A DNA stretch of 44,361 bases from contig UQYV01000027.1 in assembly GCA_900545245.1 (NCBI GenBank), forward strand, positions 1 through 44,361. The letters are read 5' to 3'. Of the stretch, positions 42,547-44,361 are shown piece after piece; positions within the stretch are counted from its first letter, which is position 1; the number at the start of each line of letters is the position of its first letter. The translations under genes were made by a program, and so were the position numbers. This DNA comes from an uncultured Bacteroidales bacterium. GTDB taxonomy: Bacteria; Bacteroidota; Bacteroidia; Bacteroidales; UBA932. A model generated the notes under the pieces. The model saw only the letters and a program-made list of their open reading frames with translations, had not been told where the DNA came from and did not search any database.

Positions 42547-44286
42547 ATGAAAAAGATTTCAGCATTTGCGGCATTCGCGGCCATTCTTTCCGTATGTGCC
42601 TGCAACAAGAATGAGGGTACGGACGACGGCTCTCCAAAAAAGATTGATTTCACAGCTGTCTCCTCAGCATTTACATCTGGTCCTCAGGTTTCATGGACAG
42701 AAGGAGACAAGATCAGCGTGTTTTCTGGTGAGAAGAGCTCTGTCTTCACTGCTACAAAAGGCGGTTCGACTGCCACATTCAGTGGAGAGACGGCATCTGC
42801 ATCCACGTACATTGCACTTTCTCCTTATTCCGAAAACGCATCCGTTGCTGCCAGTGTCGTGAAGACTTCCGTTCCGGTGCAGCAGAAGGCTGTCAAGGAC
42901 GGCGTTTCTTCAGAAGCGGTGCTTGCTGTCGCCTCAACTTCCGACAACAGCCTCAAGTTCGTCAATGCCACCGGACTTGTCAAGTTTACCCTAGCATCAG
43001 AGTACAACATCAAGCAGGTGAAGATCGCTGCGAAGGGCGGTGAGAATCTTTCCGGTGAGGTTTCTGTGACGACGGCAGGCAAGATAACTGTTGTCAAAGG
43101 CACGTCTGAAGTTGTCGTGTCTTCAGAAACGAACATGGAAAAGGGTGCTTACTATGCATCTGTTATCCCGGGCACATACGTCGACGGCCTCACCATGACT
43201 CTCACTGACGAGTATGGCCGTGTGGCTACAACAAGCTCGCTCGACTTTGTTTCCGTGAAAGCTTCAGATGTCCTTGACCTCGGCGCAATCGATTCCGAGG
43301 TGGAGTTTGCTGTGCCTGTCATTGAGGCCACGCCTTACGACCTTGCGGCAGCCGGCAACGGCGAGACACTGACCGCCACGCTTTCCGAGGCGTTCAAGTC
43401 GACGACCTCTGTCAAGGCTCCTTCATGGGTGAAGGTGAATGTGGACGGCACGACTTTAAGCGCGGAAATTGCGGCTACGGACAAAGCTAACGACGTGCGC
43501 TACGGCAAGATTTACATCGAAGGCATCACTGCTGCCGGTCCGGCAAAGGTCGAGATTCCTGTGGCACAGGCCGCAAAGGACGCGAAACTTGTCTTTGACA
43601 GTTTTTCCGGCAAAAAACTCGATGAAAATTGGAAGGGCGCTCTCACGAGGGCCGGAGCCAAACTCGAGGACGGATGCTTGAAGCTTATGGGAACAGGCAC
43701 GCACAACGACCCCGCATCGACTTATGTAATCTATCGCATGGATACCCCTGTACAGCAGAGACTTAAGGGTGAGACGGGAGACTGCAACCAGTTCATCTGC
43801 ACCGTGGACATCAAGGCTGACGGCGCCTGCGGCGGAGTCAACGCTTTCAACGCTTTCGGTTACAAAGAGGACGGGACATACGACTTCGCGAGCAAGCAGA
43901 ACTACATCATCTTCGCTTCCGCTACGGCCGGTGCTGAAGGCGGCGGATACTACTGCTTCAACTGTGCTTCCCCTAATGCCATGGACAATTGGACAAAACC
44001 TGAGAACACCGCTGTTACCGACTGGATTCGCCTTGAGGTCAGCAACGTTGACAGAGCCGGCGATGGCGTTGGAGGCGACTGGGGCCTGAAGGCCATCTGG
44101 TCACTTGAAGAGGACAGCGACGGTGTGCTCCAAAAGAAAGACCTTCTTTTCCACGGCGGAATGTGGTGGTGGCAGGACAAGCCTCAGCTCGGCGACACTC
44201 CGGGTTATTTCGGACTGTTCTCGAAAGAGGCAAGCGTCGCATCATTCAGAAACTTTACATTGTCATATACTGAAAAGCAGAAATGA
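42547..44286 (+). CDS. Fimbrillin-like/BACON lipoprotein (PUL2)
   Basis: This 579-residue lipoprotein has a probable lipid Cys19 (VCAC) and NKNEGTDDG after it. The N-terminal approximately 230 residues resemble fimbrillin (Mfa/FimA-like) proteins (VSWTEGDKISVFSGEKSSVFTATKGGSTATFSG, YYASVIPGTYVDGLTMTL). A BACON-like segment spans about 260-350 (LSEAFKSTTSVKAPSWVKVNV, YGKIYIEGITAAGPAKVEIPVAQAA). The C-terminal module begins FDSFSGKKLDENWK and ends SVASFRNFTLSYTEKQK, paralogous to the end of the preceding protein. It is probably a surface glycan-binding protein in which a pilin-type domain serves as spacer. Last gene of PUL2. Confidence 0.72.
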   Translation: MKKISAFAAFAAILSVCACNKNEGTDDGSPKKIDFTAVSSAFTSGPQVSWTEGDKISVFSGEKSSVFTATKGGSTATFSGETASASTYIALSPYSENASVAASVVKTSVPVQQKAVKDGVSSEAVLAVASTSDNSLKFVNATGLVKFTLASEYNIKQVKIAAKGGENLSGEVSVTTAGKITVVKGTSEVVVSSETNMEKGAYYASVIPGTYVDGLTMTLTDEYGRVATTSSLDFVSVKASDVLDLGAIDSEVEFAVPVIEATPYDLAAAGNGETLTATLSEAFKSTTSVKAPSWVKVNVDGTTLSAEIAATDKANDVRYGKIYIEGITAAGPAKVEIPVAQAAKDAKLVFDSFSGKKLDENWKGALTRAGAKLEDGCLKLMGTGTHNDPASTYVIYRMDTPVQQRLKGETGDCNQFICTVDIKADGACGGVNAFNAFGYKEDGTYDFASKQNYIIFASATAGAEGGGYYCFNCASPNAMDNWTKPENTAVTDWIRLEVSNVDRAGDGVGGDWGLKAIWSLEEDSDGVLQKKDLLFHGGMWWWQDKPQLGDTPGYFGLFSKEASVASFRNFTLSYTEKQK

Positions 44287-44308
44287 ACGGAAAGATAGTG
44301 TCGGTTAT

Positions 44309-44361
44309 GAGGCTGACTAAAAAGTCAAATTGACTTTGAGGTTAGCCTCTTTTCTTTTTAT
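44309..44361 (+). terminator. Rho-independent terminator closing PUL2
   Basis: An outer stem GAGGCTGAC (44309-44317) pairs with GTTAGCCTC (44341-44349) with one G-T pair. An inner stem AAAGTCAA (44321-44328) pairs with TTGACTTT (44330-44337). A T-rich tail (TTTTCTTTTTAT) follows at once. It sits 22 bp after the last PUL2 stop codon and marks the end of the operon. Confidence 0.85.

Noticed and set aside
1..44361. CRISPR array, tRNA/rRNA genes, transposase or phage genes
   Set aside because: No spaced short repeat array, tRNA-like cloverleaf, rRNA segment or transposase/integrase motif was recognised by reading. The only long repeat is the 162-bp pair, which lacks terminal inverted repeats and a transposase.

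Overview
The window looks like a chromosomal segment of a Bacteroidales (Bacteroidota) bacterium, probably a gut or other polysaccharide-degrading species. Evidence read from the sequence: two SusC/SusD pairs, a hybrid two-component system (HTCS) regulator, many lipoprotein signal peptides, gene starts without strong Shine-Dalgarno sites, and several promoter candidates with the Bacteroidota -7 motif TAnnTTTG about 20 bp after a TTG/TTTG. Genus cannot be assigned from this evidence.

Layout. (1) 1-10.4 kb is core genome: dnaX and lptB on the plus strand, a large multi-membrane-span NtrY-like histidine kinase on the minus strand, a DUF4783 protein and queH on the plus strand, then a minus-strand run AAA ATPase (DUF4143) - tcdA - rlmH. 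(2) 10.5-26.5 kb is a first polysaccharide utilisation locus (PUL1): HTCS regulator, PKD-domain surface glycan-binding lipoprotein, SusC, SusD, a beta-propeller lipoprotein, a GH110-type alpha-galactosidase, an alpha/beta-hydrolase esterase and a second, larger beta-propeller lipoprotein with an inserted beta-rich module. (3) 26.4-32.3 kb is an L-rhamnose catabolic cluster: araC-type regulator (minus), rhaB, rhaA, rhaD and a second, paralogous araC-type regulator. (4) 32.7-44.3 kb is a second locus (PUL2): an L-rhamnose mutarotase frame running directly into a GH78 alpha-L-rhamnosidase lipoprotein, SusC, SusD, a DUF3823 lipoprotein, a BACON lipoprotein and a fimbrillin-like/BACON lipoprotein, closed by a strong terminator at the window end.

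How they may work together (inference): PUL1 and PUL2 would bind, cut and import a polysaccharide carrying terminal alpha-galactose and alpha-L-rhamnose. Released rhamnose would be interconverted by RhaM and broken down by RhaA, RhaB and RhaD to DHAP and L-lactaldehyde. No rhamnose permease and no lactaldehyde enzyme is present in the window.

Most notable observations: a nearly perfect 162/163-bp direct repeat flanks rhaB, lying in the araC/rhaB intergenic region and again between rhaB and rhaA, where it supplies the rhaB stop codon. The RhaM and GH78 reading frames are joined across a T7 run; with one T fewer, RhaM would stop at a TGA overlapping the GH78 ATG, so this is either a real fusion, a slippage-controlled junction or an indel. 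Other items are a REP-like cluster of small hairpins, a 40-bp palindrome across the kinase stop codon, a TTCCGGAC pair 20 bp apart upstream of PUL2, and poly-G tracts.
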